A DNA stretch of 64,000 nucleotides. Origin: Pseudomaricurvus alkylphenolicus (GTDB lineage: Bacteria > Pseudomonadota > Gammaproteobacteria > Pseudomonadales > Cellvibrionaceae). Of the stretch, positions 25,800-33,845 are shown piece after piece. The stretch spans positions 368,786 to 432,785 of the forward strand of contig NZ_JAAQPI010000005.1 in assembly GCF_011683955.1 (NCBI RefSeq). Direction: 5' to 3'. Position 1 is the first letter of the stretch. Each line of letters opens with the position of its first letter. The notes beneath the pieces are model-generated. The model searched no databases and had not been told where the DNA came from. It worked only from the letters and a program-made list of their open reading frames with translations. Made by a program: the position numbers and the translations under genes.

Positions 25800-27281
25800 A
25801 TGACAGACAGCAATCCAGCACTCACATCGCGCATGCCGGATACCTACCTGATACTTATCGGGGTGGCCCTGCTTGCCTTTGCGATGACTTACCTGATCAC
25901 ACCGGGCTCCTTTGGTCTGGTGGAACAGGTGCAGAGCAATGGCGAGGTTCGACAACTGCTGGACCCGGACAGTTTTACCCCGGCGCCAGACGGTCCGCAA
26001 GGGTTACCACTGTTCGCGGAAGGCGGAAAGATCGGCTTGCTCAATCTGCCCTTCGAAGGTCTGGTCTCCGGTGATAAATGGGGAGCGGCGATCGGGGTGT
26101 TTGCCTTTATCCTGATCACCGGCGGTGCCTTCGGTGTGATCCTGGCCACCGGTGCTGTGCACCGTGGCCTGCTGGCGTTGATCCATCGCAGTCGTTCACT
26201 GGATATCCTGGCCGTACCCGTGTTGTTTGTGGCGTTTTCCCTGGGCGGAGCCGTGTTCGGCATGGGCGAGGAAGTGATTCCCTTTGTTTTGATTGTGGTG
26301 CCGGTGTTTTTGGTGATGGGCTACGACAGCTTAACGGCTCTGCTGGTTACCTATGTAGCCACCCAGATCGGTTTCGCCTGTTCATGGATGAATCCGTTTT
26401 CGGTCAGTGTGGCACAAGGCATTGCGCAGTTGCCACTGATGTCCGGGCTTGGTTTTCGGGCAACCTTGTGGGTGCTGTTTACGGCTCTCGGTACCGGCTT
26501 TGCCGTTGTTTATGCCCTGCGTGTCAAGCGCGATCCTCAGAGATCCCTGACTTATCATTGTGATCAGCAAGTGAAACGGGAAAAGGCGTCGGCGTCTCAC
26601 ACTGGTCTCACCGTCGCCGATTGGGGAGTGCTCTTGACTTTGTTCAGTGGTATTGCCTGGATGGTCTGGGGCGTTACCCAGAGAGGCTATTATCTGCCGG
26701 AAATCGCCAGTCAGTTTTTTACCATGGGTGTGGTGGCTGCGGTTATCGGTTGCTGCGGGCGCCTTGACGGTATGACTGCCAACGGTGCAGTCGAGGCTTT
26801 TCGCCATGGTGCCGCGCAGTTATTACCGGCAGCGCTGGTGGTGGCTTTTGCCAAAGGCATAGTGCTGGTGCTTGGTGGTGCCGGGCCGGGTCAACCCAGT
26901 GTGCTTAATACGCTCCTGCATCATGCCTCCCAGTCTCTCTCGGGGTTACCGGAGATGGTGGCGGCCTGCGCCATGTTCCTATTTCAGAGTGTGTTTAACT
27001 TCTTTGTCACTTCCGGCTCGGGGCAGGCGGCGTTGACCATGCCCATTATGGCTCCGCTGTCAGATCTGATTGGTGTCAGCAGACAGGTAGCGGTTCTCGC
27101 TTTTCAGTTGGGTGACGGCTTTACCAATATCATCGTACCCACTTCCGCTGCGCTGATGGGTTGCCTGGGAGCAGCTCGCGTAGACTGGGGAGTCTGGATT
27201 CGGTTTATGGCCTGGCCGATTGCGGCAATATTCTTGCTTTCCTGCGCCGTCATGGCGGTGGCTGTAGTGATTCAATTTTAG
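25800..27281 (+). CDS. YfcC/DcuC-superfamily membrane permease
   Basis: A 493-residue polytopic inner-membrane protein of the YfcC (DcuC-like) family. Conserved features include a first helix and PGSFGLV segment, a long periplasmic stretch, FILITGGAFGVILATGAVHR, a central FGMGEEVIPFVLIVVPVF segment, CSWMNPFSVSVAQGIAQ, and the C-terminal QSVFNFFVTSGSGQAALTMP motif. YfcC proteins are predicted basic amino acid or dicarboxylate carriers. Lying between a TonB receptor and isoaspartyl dipeptidase/cyanophycinase genes, it probably moves Asp-Arg dipeptide or its products across the inner membrane (inference). ATG 25800 is 5 bp after the receptor stop; a TTG at 25791 overlaps that stop and is less likely. 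Confidence 0.85.
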   Translation: MTDSNPALTSRMPDTYLILIGVALLAFAMTYLITPGSFGLVEQVQSNGEVRQLLDPDSFTPAPDGPQGLPLFAEGGKIGLLNLPFEGLVSGDKWGAAIGVFAFILITGGAFGVILATGAVHRGLLALIHRSRSLDILAVPVLFVAFSLGGAVFGMGEEVIPFVLIVVPVFLVMGYDSLTALLVTYVATQIGFACSWMNPFSVSVAQGIAQLPLMSGLGFRATLWVLFTALGTGFAVVYALRVKRDPQRSLTYHCDQQVKREKASASHTGLTVADWGVLLTLFSGIAWMVWGVTQRGYYLPEIASQFFTMGVVAAVIGCCGRLDGMTANGAVEAFRHGAAQLLPAALVVAFAKGIVLVLGGAGPGQPSVLNTLLHHASQSLSGLPEMVAACAMFLFQSVFNFFVTSGSGQAALTMPIMAPLSDLIGVSRQVAVLAFQLGDGFTNIIVPTSAALMGCLGAARVDWGVWIRFMAWPIAAIFLLSCAVMAVAVVIQF

Positions 27282-27288
27282 GTGTTTC

Positions 27289-28479
27289 ATGTTAACTCTT
27301 ATTAAAAATGCGCAGTTGTTTGCGCCCCGCAATCTTGGGGAGTGCGATCTGCTGGTGGCCGATGGGCGTATTGCACTGATCGAACGGCATATTGATATCG
27401 GCGGAGCGTCTTTGCCATTAAAAGTGATCGATGCAAAGGGAAAACTGTTGGTTCCCGGCTACGTTGATACTCTGGTACACATCACCGGTGGTGGTGGCGA
27501 AGGCGGCTTTAACAGCCGCACACCGGAGCTGACCCTTGCTGAAGCGGTCGGGGCAGGTGTCACCACACTGGTGGGCGCACTTGGTACCGACGCCGATACT
27601 CGCTCTATCGAGGATTTGTTCGGCAAGACCAAGGCGCTCACTGAAGATGGGCTGTCCTGCTATATGTATACCGGCTCCTACGAGGTTCCAGTCAGGACCC
27701 TGACCGGAAACGTTCGCAGTGACCTGATCTTTCTGGACCCGGTGATTGGCGTAGGAGAGATCGCCATTGCCGATCATCGAGGATCGCAACCCACTGTTCA
27801 GGAGCTGGCTCGAATCGCATCGGACGCCAACGTCGGGGGTATGATTTCCGGCAAATCCGGTATTGTGATGATCCATGTGGGAGCTGGCAGGGAACAACTG
27901 GAATTACTGCATCAAGTACATCGGGATTTCGAGCTGCGTCTGTCTCTGTTTTATCCCACCCATATCAATCGCAGTCGCGCCTTGCTGGAGGCCGGTATTG
28001 AGTTTGCACGCAAAGGTGGCAGCATCGATTTTACGGCATCCACCACGGAGCATATTCTGGCGATGGGTGAGCTGCGGGCAAGCGAGGCGCTGGCACTGGC
28101 ACTGGAAGCAGGCGTATCGGAAAACCAAATCACCATTTCCTCCGATGCCCAGGGTTCACTGCCGCATTTCGACCAAGCCGGACGACTCGACGGGCTGGAG
28201 ATTGGTCGCATTGGCTCCTTGCACGAGGAATGGACCAGAGCGGTGCGGGAGCATCAAGTATCTTTCAGCACCGCACTGGCGACCGTCACCCGTAACCCCG
28301 CCAAAGTGACCGGATTACACCGTAAAGGCGAAATCGCTGTAGGTAAGGATGCCGACTTTAATTTGCTGGAGCCCGATAGCCTGACTATCGATAGCGTTAT
28401 GTGTCGGGGGCGGTGGCTACAGCACAATGGCAAACGCGTCGCCAAAACCGCGTTTGAACATGTGGAGGTAGAAGCCTGA
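27289..28479 (+). CDS. iadA: Isoaspartyl dipeptidase (beta-aspartyl peptidase) homologue, first metal His replaced
   Basis: A 396-residue amidohydrolase of the IadA family (M38), which cleaves beta-aspartyl dipeptides. Family motifs seen: LVPGYVDTLVHITGGGGEGG, DADTRSIEDLFGKTKAL, VIGVGEIAIADHRGSQPT, IVMIHVGAG (His), YPTHINRSRALLEAGIEFAR (His) and ITISSDAQGS (catalytic-site Asp). Length matches E. coli IadA (390). The usual D-x-H-x-H metal motif is D60-T-L-V-H64 here, so the first His of the pair is Leu62, encoded by CTG 27472-27474. This may reduce or alter activity. The gene is 7 bp after the permease, and its TGA overlaps the ATG of the cyanophycinase (TGATG). Supply of beta-Asp-Arg by cyanophycinase and cleavage here is the expected pathway. 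Confidence 0.88.
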   Translation: MLTLIKNAQLFAPRNLGECDLLVADGRIALIERHIDIGGASLPLKVIDAKGKLLVPGYVDTLVHITGGGGEGGFNSRTPELTLAEAVGAGVTTLVGALGTDADTRSIEDLFGKTKALTEDGLSCYMYTGSYEVPVRTLTGNVRSDLIFLDPVIGVGEIAIADHRGSQPTVQELARIASDANVGGMISGKSGIVMIHVGAGREQLELLHQVHRDFELRLSLFYPTHINRSRALLEAGIEFARKGGSIDFTASTTEHILAMGELRASEALALALEAGVSENQITISSDAQGSLPHFDQAGRLDGLEIGRIGSLHEEWTRAVREHQVSFSTALATVTRNPAKVTGLHRKGEIAVGKDADFNLLEPDSLTIDSVMCRGRWLQHNGKRVAKTAFEHVEVEA

Positions 28480-29765
28480 TGTATCGATTTACAGTGCGAT
28501 TGAGAGCTTTGTGTCTGTTGTTAGTATTAAGCTGGTCAGCTGGTTTACTGGCAGCGCCGGGGAAGTTGTTGATTGTCGGTGGAGCCCTCAGCGAAGAGAC
28601 CGCGGATATACATAGAGCACTCCTGCAAGCCCAACCCGGTGAGTTACCGAAAATCGCCATTGTGCCCCTGGCGTCCTCCAGCCCGGTACAAAGCGCTGAC
28701 AAGTTTCGCCGCTCACTCATTCGCTATGGCGCCCGTGCCGAACAGATTATGGTACTGCCGTTGGCGGTAAAAGATGATCGATCAACGGAGTATGACGAGC
28801 GCAACTGGCGTGCAAACGCCGATAAAGAGGCTCTTGCTTCCATTCTGGAGCAAGTAGGCGCCTTCTGGTTTGTCGGTGGTGATCAGATGCGTATTATTGA
28901 AACCCTGTTGCCGGAGGCCGACAAACCCACTCCGGTGCTGCGAGCGATTCGTGAACAGCTCAATCGCGGTGCGGTTATCGGTGGCACCAGCGCCGGGGCA
29001 GCCATGATGAGTCACACCATGATTACCGCTGGAGACAGTTATAATGCGCTGATCAAACCGTCGGCTGATCGCTACGCAGGCACCGAAACCCAGGAACAAG
29101 GGCAGCTACACCTGCACCATGGGCTTGGTTTTTTTGCGCCGGGTATTATCGACCAGCATTTCGATCGCAAGGCCCGCTTGGGTCGACTGGTCAAGGCCAT
29201 GCATGACAGCGGTGAATCGACTGGAATTGGAATCGATGAAGACACCGGCATTCTGGTGGACTTGCAACAGCAACAGCTAACCGTGCTCGGCAGTGGCAGT
29301 GTGACTTTGTTGAACACCAGCTCCAGTCGCTTTGAGCAACGGCCGTTTCAGGCACGAGATGTCAGACTCAGTTTGCTGGCGGCGGGAGACCGATTTGATT
29401 TGCACAAATGGCAAGTCAGTCATTTAAACGGCAAGCCAACGGTGGGTAATGAGTACGCCGATGAGCCGCCGTTACAGGGCGCGGGCCCGGCCTTGGCCAA
29501 TGGCCGCATCAATCATCTGCTGGGCTATCAGTTACTGGACAACGCCGGCGCCGATGAGATACGTCGCTATACCTTTACCGAGCAGGGTGGAGGATTTGTT
29601 TACCGTTTTCGTCAGCTGGGCGACAGTCAGGGTTATTGGTCGGCGGATAATGGCTCAGTGGATCGTTACAGTATAATCGATCTACGGTTTGATATTGAGC
29701 CGGTAAAAATCCGTATTGGCAGTCAGGTGACCGATATAGGTCATCGCCAGCAGGCCAGACATTAA
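28479..29765 (+). CDS. Exported cyanophycinase-like peptidase (S51 family)
   Basis: A 428-residue protein with an N-terminal signal peptide (MYRFTVRLRALCLLLVLSWS, cleavage near GLLAA-PG), so it acts in the periplasm or outside. The S51 serine nucleophile is in VIGGTSAGAAMMS (Ser171). PGKLLIVGGALSEE, FWFVGGDQMRIIETL and PGIIDQHFDRKARLGRL are other family segments. Cyanophycinases degrade cyanophycin, the poly-Asp backbone with Arg side chains, to beta-Asp-Arg; exported ones (CphE type) let heterotrophs feed on cyanobacterial cyanophycin. The C-terminal 130 residues (from about 300) extend beyond the core CphB domain. It overlaps the upstream iadA gene and ends before a strong bidirectional terminator. 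Confidence 0.88.
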   Translation: MYRFTVRLRALCLLLVLSWSAGLLAAPGKLLIVGGALSEETADIHRALLQAQPGELPKIAIVPLASSSPVQSADKFRRSLIRYGARAEQIMVLPLAVKDDRSTEYDERNWRANADKEALASILEQVGAFWFVGGDQMRIIETLLPEADKPTPVLRAIREQLNRGAVIGGTSAGAAMMSHTMITAGDSYNALIKPSADRYAGTETQEQGQLHLHHGLGFFAPGIIDQHFDRKARLGRLVKAMHDSGESTGIGIDEDTGILVDLQQQQLTVLGSGSVTLLNTSSSRFEQRPFQARDVRLSLLAAGDRFDLHKWQVSHLNGKPTVGNEYADEPPLQGAGPALANGRINHLLGYQLLDNAGADEIRRYTFTEQGGGFVYRFRQLGDSQGYWSADNGSVDRYSIIDLRFDIEPVKIRIGSQVTDIGHRQQARH

Positions 29766-29778
29766 AACACAGGGGCAT

Positions 29779-29814
29779 TGGCCTGTCGGACATTTGATAC
29801 CATCCGACAGGCCA
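29779..29814. terminator. Bidirectional terminator between cyanophycinase and pepD
   Basis: TGGCCTGTCGGA (29779-29790) and TCCGACAGGCCA (29803-29814) form a perfect 12-bp stem with a 12-base loop between two convergent genes. T-rich bases (CATTATTA) follow on the plus strand. Confidence 0.75.
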
Positions 29815-29820
29815 CCATTA

Positions 29821-31278
29821 TTAGAAGCTTTTCAAGACGTCCTGCAATAGTTGCCAGAACGGCTCTACGGTTTCAATTTCCAAGCGCTCGGACGGAGAAT
29901 GAGCGCCGCGAATCGTAGGCCCAAAGGAAATTGCGTGTGTGCCGGGCATTTTGTCAATCAAAATGCCGCATTCCAAGCCTGCATGAATGGCCTTAACAGC
30001 GGGAGTTTCTCCATAACGTTCCCGATAACATTGCTTGACCCGATCCAGCAGAGGATTGGAAAAGTCCGGTAGCCAGGAGGGGTAACTGCTGCCCTCCTCA
30101 ATCTCCAGATCAAAGGCCTCTGCCGTGGATAACAGGGTCTGGGTTAGTCCCTCTGCTTCACAGGCATTAAAAAAACGCAGGCTGGTTTCCACCTCCAGAC
30201 CGTCTTTATTGATTTGTGCACGAGCCAGGTTAACGCTGAGATCCACCAGGTCGGCTGGCTGGTCGGCATTGTACGTCAGTGCACCGTGCGGTAACGCCAG
30301 CAGTAATTGGCGTACACGGCGGTGATCACCGGCTTCCAAAACCTGATCCAGATCACAGGGCTCCAGAGTTACGGTCAGATTCTGGTCCGCTTCCGGGAGA
30401 TAGCTCTGCCACCGCTGCAGCAGGATCTGCGTTAACTCTTGTAGTTGAGTCTGAGCTTCGCTCGGGCAGGCTAGATGACAGGTAAGGGCACGGGGAATAA
30501 CATTGTGGGCTACACCTGCGTTCAGATCGCCGAGACGTACGCCAAATTCTTCGGCCGTGTAGAGCCACTGCGCCGCCAGTTTGATGGCGTTGCCCAATTG
30601 CTGATGAATCTGAATTCCCGAATGGCCTCCAGACAAACCATTGATGTTGAGTTTAAGGCCCAGGTAGCCCGCAGGCAGAGATTCCCGTTGAAGCGCTTTG
30701 CGGAAACGCCAGTCTCGACCCCCGGCGCAACCGATAAAGATCTCGCCCCAGTCCTCTGTATCCAGGTTCAACATCACTTTGCCGGTAAGCAGTGACGCAT
30801 CCAGATTCAGAGCCCCACCCAGCCCGGTCTCCTCGTCTACCGTAAACAGGAGTTCCAGTGGTGGGTGCTCTACCTCGGGGTCGGTCATTACCGCAAGCGC
30901 TGCGGCACACCCTAAACCATTGTCGGCACCCAGGGTGGTGCGATCCGCCTTGAGCCATCCATCCTTAACCTGCAACTGCAAAGGATCAGTAGCAAAGTTG
31001 TGATCTTTGTCGTCGGTTTTGACGGTCACCATATCAACGTGGTTCTGAATAACCACCACGGGACGGTCCTCGCGGCCCGGCGTAGCCGGTACACGAATCA
31101 CGATATTGCCGATGTCGTCCTGTGCCCACTGCAAGTCATGTTGTTGGGCTTGCTCAATCAGATAGGCCCGTATCTGCTGTTCCTGCTTGGAAGGGCGAGG
31201 TCTCTGGGTGAATTGGTAGAAGTGCTCCCAGAGGTGGGCTGGGGCGGTGGGGTAGTTATCCGGTTTCGTCTGAGTCAT
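29821..31278 (-). CDS. pepD: Aminoacyl-histidine dipeptidase (Xaa-His, M20)
   Basis: A 485-residue zinc dipeptidase of the PepD family (M20). Metal motifs: VVVIQNHVDMVTVK (His-x-Asp), LGADNGLGCAAALAVM (Asp bridge), LFTVDEETGLGGALNLD (Glu base and ligand) and HAGLECGILI near the C-terminus, ending THAISFGPTIRGAHSPSERL. It hydrolyses dipeptides such as Xaa-His in the cytoplasm, and its length matches E. coli PepD (485). ATG 31278 gives the expected N-terminus. It is convergent with the cyanophycin-type operon and divergent from tdh. Co-function with the beta-aspartyl peptide locus is possible but not shown. Confidence 0.95.
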   Translation of the reverse strand: MTQTKPDNYPTAPAHLWEHFYQFTQRPRPSKQEQQIRAYLIEQAQQHDLQWAQDDIGNIVIRVPATPGREDRPVVVIQNHVDMVTVKTDDKDHNFATDPLQLQVKDGWLKADRTTLGADNGLGCAAALAVMTDPEVEHPPLELLFTVDEETGLGGALNLDASLLTGKVMLNLDTEDWGEIFIGCAGGRDWRFRKALQRESLPAGYLGLKLNINGLSGGHSGIQIHQQLGNAIKLAAQWLYTAEEFGVRLGDLNAGVAHNVIPRALTCHLACPSEAQTQLQELTQILLQRWQSYLPEADQNLTVTLEPCDLDQVLEAGDHRRVRQLLLALPHGALTYNADQPADLVDLSVNLARAQINKDGLEVETSLRFFNACEAEGLTQTLLSTAEAFDLEIEEGSSYPSWLPDFSNPLLDRVKQCYRERYGETPAVKAIHAGLECGILIDKMPGTHAISFGPTIRGAHSPSERLEIETVEPFWQLLQDVLKSF

Positions 31279-31448
31279 GGCCTTGGGGGCTTTCCTCTGT
31301 AAGGGCAGGTGGCATAAAAAGGGTCCATTATAAAAGATTATTTTCTTGCATCAAGGAATAGTTACATCTACTATGCTGGAATTCTTTCCGATATCCAGTG
31401 TATTCAGATTGGTATTTAAACAATTCTATAGCCAAAAGAGGTAGATAT

Positions 31449-32477
31449 ATGAAGGCGTTGGTCAAGCAGCATGCCGATACGGGGCTTTGGTTACAGGAGG
31501 TACCCGTACCGGAGATGGGCATCAATGATGTCCTGATCAAAGTCAAGCGTACCGCTATCTGTGGCACCGATATGCATATCTACAACTGGGACAGTTGGGC
31601 CCGGAAGACCATCCCTGTGCCCATGACTATTGGTCACGAATTTGTCGGCGAGATTGTTGACGTAGGTTCCAATGTGAATGACTTCAGACCAGGGCAGTTG
31701 GTGTCGGGAGAGGGCCATGTGGTCTGTGGTCGCTGCCGCAACTGTCTGGCGGGCCGCCGTCACCTCTGTGCCCACACCAGCGGTATCGGCGTTGATCGCC
31801 CCGGAGCTTTCGCAGAGTATCTGGTGTTGCCCATGTCCAACGTCTGGGAACACCGGCCGGGTATCGATCTGGATGTCGCGGCGCTGTTTGATCCCCTTGG
31901 CAATGCCGTTCACACCGCTCTGCAATACGATCTGCTGGGGGAGGATGTGTTGATTACGGGAGCCGGTCCCATAGGCGCAATGGCGGCAGCAGTGTGTCGG
32001 CACGCCGGTGCCCGCCATGTGGTCATCACCGATATCAATCCGCAGCGACTGGAACTGGCTGCCACCCTCGGTGCCACCCGAACGGTGGACGTTACGCGGG
32101 AGAGCATCGAAGATGTTCAAACACAACTGGGCATGAGCGAAGGCTTTGATATTGGTCTGGAAATGTCCGGCAATGCGTCCGCGTTTAAATCGCTGTTGGC
32201 CAATATGTGCCACGGCGGCAAGGTTTCCATCCTGGGAATTCCCGGAGACGATGTGGCCATCGACTGGAATACCGTCATATTTAATATGCTGACCCTCAAA
32301 GGCATCTACGGCCGGGAAATGTACGAAACCTGGTACAAGATGTCTGTGATGGTGGAGTCCGGCCTGGATATTTCACCGGTGATTACCCATCGTTTGTCCT
32401 ATCGGGATTTTCAGCAGGGTTTTGAGGCCATGAACAACGGCGAGGCCAGTAAGGTTATTTTGGACTGGGAAAGTTGA
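31449..32477 (+). CDS. tdh: L-threonine 3-dehydrogenase
   Basis: A 342-residue zinc alcohol-dehydrogenase-family enzyme that oxidises L-threonine to 2-amino-3-ketobutyrate with NAD+. Catalytic zinc site: [18 protein letters not shown] and [14 protein letters not shown]. Structural zinc cysteines: [18 protein letters not shown]-binding: [20 protein letters not shown]. Length and motifs match E. coli Tdh (341). ATG 31449 has GAGG at 31437-31440; the upstream extension to 31398 is not conserved. It is followed by kbl 56 bp later, so together they convert threonine to glycine and acetyl-CoA. Confidence 0.97.
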   Translation: MKALVKQHADTGLWLQEVPVPEMGINDVLIKVKRTAICGTDMHIYNWDSWARKTIPVPMTIGHEFVGEIVDVGSNVNDFRPGQLVSGEGHVVCGRCRNCLAGRRHLCAHTSGIGVDRPGAFAEYLVLPMSNVWEHRPGIDLDVAALFDPLGNAVHTALQYDLLGEDVLITGAGPIGAMAAAVCRHAGARHVVITDINPQRLELAATLGATRTVDVTRESIEDVQTQLGMSEGFDIGLEMSGNASAFKSLLANMCHGGKVSILGIPGDDVAIDWNTVIFNMLTLKGIYGREMYETWYKMSVMVESGLDISPVITHRLSYRDFQQGFEAMNNGEASKVILDWES

Positions 32478-32533
32478 TTTTTCCATCCCATGCTTAACGC
32501 ATTCTTTTCGATATTTATGTCAGGAGTAACACC

Positions 32534-33724
32534 GTGACCGATCAATTCCAGGAGTTTGTCTCCAGTGAACTGGCAGCCATTAAAAATGCCGGACTGCTCA
32601 AGGGCGAGCGGGAAATTACCACTCGTCAGAGCGCTCATGTAGAGGTGGCCAACAATGGCGATCTGCTGAACCTCTGTGCCAATAATTACCTCGGATTGGC
32701 CCAGCATCCGGCGGTTAACGCCGCCGCCAAAGAAGGGCTGGAGCGCTGGGGATATGGCATGGCGTCCGTGCGCTTTATTTGCGGTACGCAGACATTGCAC
32801 AAACAATTAGAGAGCAAGCTGAGTGAGTTCCTGGGTACCGAAGATACCATTTTGTATCCCTCCTGCTTTGATGCCAATGGCGGCCTGTTTGAAACCCTGT
32901 TGGGCGCCGAGGACGCGGTGATTTCTGATGAACTCAATCATGCCAGCATTATCGATGGCGTTCGCCTCAGCAAGGCTCAACGTTTCCGCTATCGCAACAA
33001 CGATATGGCAGACCTTGAGGCTCAACTCCAGGCGGCCGATACCGCCGGAGCCCGATTTAAACTGATCACCACCGATGGCGTTTTCTCCATGGACGGCTAT
33101 ATCGCCCGTCTGGACGAAATCTGCGACCTGGCTGACAAATACAACGCACTGGTTCACTTTGACGATTGCCACGCAACCGGCTTTATTGGTAACGGTGGCC
33201 GTGGTACCCACGAGCTGCGTGGCTGCATCGACCGGGTGGATATTATCACCGGAACACTGGGTAAAGCCCTGGGGGGCGGCAGTGGTGGTTATACCGCGGC
33301 CAGCGCCAGTGTGGTGGAATTACTACGCCAGCGTTCCCGCCCCTATTTGTTTTCCAATTCAGTGGCACCCACTATCGTTGCCGGCGCCATCAAGGCTCTG
33401 GAACTGGTCACCGGCAGCAGTGAGCTTCGTGATCGCCTCCACGATAACACCGCTTATTTTCGCGAGGGCCTGGAGAAACACGGCTTTGAATTATTGCCTG
33501 GTGAGCATCCCATCGTGCCGGTAATGCTGCACGATGCGAAACTGGCCGGGGAGTTTGCGGCCAATATGCTACAGCAGGGCGTTTATGTGGTCGCGTTTTC
33601 CTATCCGGTGGTGCCCAAGGGGCGGGCCCGGATCCGCACCCAGATGTCGGCGGCGTTGACTCGTGACGATCTGGATTTTGCCATAGAAGCTTTTGGCCGG
33701 GTGAAACAGTCCATGGGCATTTAA
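32534..33724 (+). CDS. kbl: Glycine C-acetyltransferase (2-amino-3-ketobutyrate CoA ligase)
   Basis: A 396-residue PLP enzyme of the alpha-oxoamine synthase family. [43 protein letters not shown] and [15 protein letters not shown] (with the PLP-binding Lys) are all present. It cleaves 2-amino-3-ketobutyrate with CoA into glycine and acetyl-CoA, the second step after Tdh. Length equals that of E. coli Kbl (398). The start is GTG 32534 (GTGACCGATCAATTC), preceded by CAGGAG at 32521-32526. It is followed by a hairpin that looks like the operon terminator. Confidence 0.96.
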   Translation: MTDQFQEFVSSELAAIKNAGLLKGEREITTRQSAHVEVANNGDLLNLCANNYLGLAQHPAVNAAAKEGLERWGYGMASVRFICGTQTLHKQLESKLSEFLGTEDTILYPSCFDANGGLFETLLGAEDAVISDELNHASIIDGVRLSKAQRFRYRNNDMADLEAQLQAADTAGARFKLITTDGVFSMDGYIARLDEICDLADKYNALVHFDDCHATGFIGNGGRGTHELRGCIDRVDIITGTLGKALGGGSGGYTAASASVVELLRQRSRPYLFSNSVAPTIVAGAIKALELVTGSSELRDRLHDNTAYFREGLEKHGFELLPGEHPIVPVMLHDAKLAGEFAANMLQQGVYVVAFSYPVVPKGRARIRTQMSAALTRDDLDFAIEAFGRVKQSMGI

Positions 33725-33746
33725 GCTCGACCTCACGGTCATCAAT

Positions 33747-33784
33747 AATCGCCCGCAACGCTGTGATTTCGTTGCGGGGCGATT
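33747..33784 (+). terminator. Hairpin terminator after kbl
   Basis: AATCGCCCGCAACG (33747-33760) pairs with CGTTGCGGGGCGATT (33770-33784), with a one-base bulge and a 9-base loop. It ends just before ATACTCTC. Only a weak T-tract follows. Confidence 0.6.
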
Positions 33785-33845
33785 ATACTCTCTGCTGATT
33801 CGATGCTTGATAAAGCACAAATAATAAGTTTGCAGAGACCAGCTC

